Assembly (NCBI GenBank): GCA_945927915.1
Contig: CAMEMX010000012.1
Location: 1 to 14,666 of the forward strand
Reading direction: 5' to 3'
From: an uncultured Clostridia bacterium
GTDB taxonomy: Bacteria > Bacillota > Clostridia > Oscillospirales > Oscillospiraceae
DNA length: 14,666 bases
Positions 13,818 to 14,666 of this stretch are shown here, piece after piece. The translations under genes were made by a program, and so were the position numbers. The notes under the pieces were generated by a model that was not told the origin of the DNA, did not search any database, and saw only the letters and a list, made by a program, of their open reading frames with translations. Each line of letters opens with the position of its first letter. Position 1 is the stretch's first letter.

Positions 13818-14316
13818 TCTGCTCATCCCGCTGCTGTTGATCGGCGTGTCGGTCTTTGCGCTGGCAAGGCGGCAGGACGTCTATTCCGCGCTGCTGGAGG
13901 GTGGACTGGGCGGACTGAAGCTGCTTGCGTCCATCGCGCCGGCGCTTGTCGTCCTGCTCACGGCGGTGCATATGCTCCGCGCCTCGGGCGCCATCGAGCT
14001 TTTGACGCGGCTGCTCGCGCCCGTCAGCCGTCTCGCGGGCATCCCCGCCGAGACGCTGCCGCTCGTGCTGCTGCGGCCTTTTTCGGGCAGCGCCGCGCTG
14101 GCTGTCGGAGCGGATCTGATGACGGTGTATGGCGTCGATTCGCTGATCGGACGCACCGCCGCCGTCATGCTCGGCAGCACGGAGACGACATTTTACACGA
14201 TCTCGGTCTATTTCGGCGCTGCCGGCATCAAAAAAACGCGCTATGCCATCCCCGCCGCCCTCATCGCCGACCTCACGGGCTTTGTTGCAGCCTCCCTGAC
14301 CGCACGGCTGTTTTGA
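13810..14316 (+). CDS. spmB: Spore maturation protein B
   Basis: A 168-residue partner of SpmA with the same Gate-type fold. The start is GTG 13810, with GGAGGG (13796-13801) 8 nt upstream inside spmA. Hydrophobic segments flank the conserved RPFSGSAALAVGADL block (about 94-108) and the LGSTETTFYTISVYFG block (about 121-136), both diagnostic for SpmB. Its probable role is spore core dehydration in complex with SpmA, in the spore membranes. The stop codon lies in the loop of a short hairpin (14302-14323, 8-bp GCACGGCT/AGCCGTGC) that has no T-run after it, so termination there is uncertain. Confidence 0.93.
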   Translation: MLDLLIPLLLIGVSVFALARRQDVYSALLEGGLGGLKLLASIAPALVVLLTAVHMLRASGAIELLTRLLAPVSRLAGIPAETLPLVLLRPFSGSAALAVGADLMTVYGVDSLIGRTAAVMLGSTETTFYTISVYFGAAGIKKTRYAIPAALIADLTGFVAASLTARLF

Positions 14317-14323
14317 GCCGTGC
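14302..14323 (+). terminator. Weak hairpin at the end of spmB
   Basis: An 8-bp stem (GCACGGCT with AGCCGTGC) around GTTTTG contains the spmB stop. No T-run follows, so it may or may not terminate transcription. Confidence 0.3.
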
Positions 14324-14433
14324 CGGGAAAGAAGCTCCCCGCGCTTTTCGCGCAAAAGACGTGTCCAGCGCAGCATAGTATCGCTTTCAGCCCGTATTTC
14401 GACGAAAAATCACGACGCCGGTCATCATTTTCA

Positions 14434-14462
14434 TTGCACTTTTCTTCCTCATGTGGTATAAT
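14434..14462 (+). promoter_or_regulatory. SigA-type promoter of the XRE-like gene
   Basis: TTGCAC (14434-14439) and TATAAT (14457-14462) are separated by 17 nt, with TGG before the -10 (extended -10). The start codon is 31 nt downstream. Confidence 0.88.
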
Positions 14463-14483
14463 TATTAAAATTTTATTAAATCG

Positions 14484-14491
14484 GGTGATCC
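14484..14491 (+). promoter_or_regulatory. Unusual ribosome binding site GGTGATCC
   Basis: GGTGATCC is complementary to the 3' end of 16S rRNA (GGATCACC) but displaced towards the 5' part of the usual anti-SD, ending 2 nt before the ATG at 14494. The common GGAGG core is absent. Confidence 0.55.
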
Positions 14492-14493
14492 AT

Positions 14494-14666
14494 ATGATAG
14501 AATTTGACCGGGACGCTGTCGGACGTGCCATTCGCAGACTGCGCAAGGAGCGCGGGCAGTCGCAGGAGACGATCAGCGGGCTTGCGGGCATCGCACGCAG
14601 TCACCTTGCCATGATCGAGACCGGCGTAAAGCAGCCGAACTTCGAGACGCTCTGGCGCATTGCCAA
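14494..14666 (+). CDS. XRE-family helix-turn-helix regulator, 5' part
   Basis: Fifty-seven residues are visible before the window ends. The sequence MIEFDRDAVGRAIRRLRKER leads into a Cro/C1-type HTH: SQETISGLAGIARSHLAMIE (about 24-43) followed by TGVKQPNFETLWRIA. This is the standard Xre pattern, with recognition helix around IARSHLAMIE and the TGxxxPxxxTL loop. The gene has a strong extended -10 promoter. Neither the effector domain nor the targets can be seen, so it could be a stand-alone repressor or a larger sensor-regulator. Confidence 0.9.
   Translation, partial: MIEFDRDAVGRAIRRLRKERGQSQETISGLAGIARSHLAMIETGVKQPNFETLWRIA

Noticed and set aside
14340..14356. GCGC-TTTTC-GCGC mini-hairpin after spmB
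   Set aside because: It is too short and has no T-run in the right place.
1..14666. CRISPR array, tRNA, rRNA, IS element, toxin-antitoxin or phage module
   Set aside because: I looked for regular repeats, cloverleaf-like sequence, transposase motifs and small paired genes and saw none that could be supported. The AbrB-like gene resembles MazE-type antitoxins in fold, but no toxin partner lies next to it.

Overview
The window looks like chromosomal DNA of a GC-rich, spore-forming Clostridia member, most likely Oscillospiraceae/Ruminococcaceae-like. The reasons are the GC-rich codon use with strong GGAGG ribosome sites and SigA-type promoters, the sporulation genes spmA, spmB and a YtvI-type permease, an AbrB regulator with a Cys tail, a large SLH-anchored subtilase, and TTG/GTG starts. 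Placement is inference; there is no rRNA gene to confirm it. I see no mobile element, CRISPR array, tRNA or phage gene.

Layout. 1-1610: the 3' end of a PHP-domain phosphoesterase gene, translationally coupled (ATGA) to a NodB-type polysaccharide deacetylase with a degenerate SLH-like tail, closed by a strong bidirectional hairpin terminator. 1665-2462 (minus): a 76-residue acyl-carrier-like protein without a canonical DSL site, and an UPF0735-type ACT-domain regulator. Each has its own SigA promoter and a non-ATG start. 2562-3608 (plus): an AI-2E/YtvI-family permease, convergent with and overlapping a MocR/PdxR-like regulator (3584-4990, minus) whose PLP-binding lysine is glutamine. That regulator is divergent from a tightly overlapping operon (5094-6770): an ECF transporter S component, a TIGR01440/DUF436 protein and a GNAT-like protein. 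6865-7803: class II fructose-bisphosphate aldolase with a clean promoter and terminator.

7804-8165 is an A+T-rich leader with several inverted repeats and a TTGACA promoter. It precedes a 1533-residue secreted subtilase (D/H/S triad, PA-like insert, Ig-like domain, three SLH repeats). Two stacked terminators separate it from an AbrB-type regulator (minus). AbrB is divergent from spmA-spmB. The window ends inside an XRE-type regulator gene with a strong extended -10 promoter.

The most useful second looks are the MocR protein without its Schiff-base lysine beside a probable vitamin-transport operon, the ACP-like protein with a displaced serine, and the deacetylase that carries cell-wall-type repeats but no visible signal peptide. 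I did not find convincing evidence of a wholly new multi-gene system.
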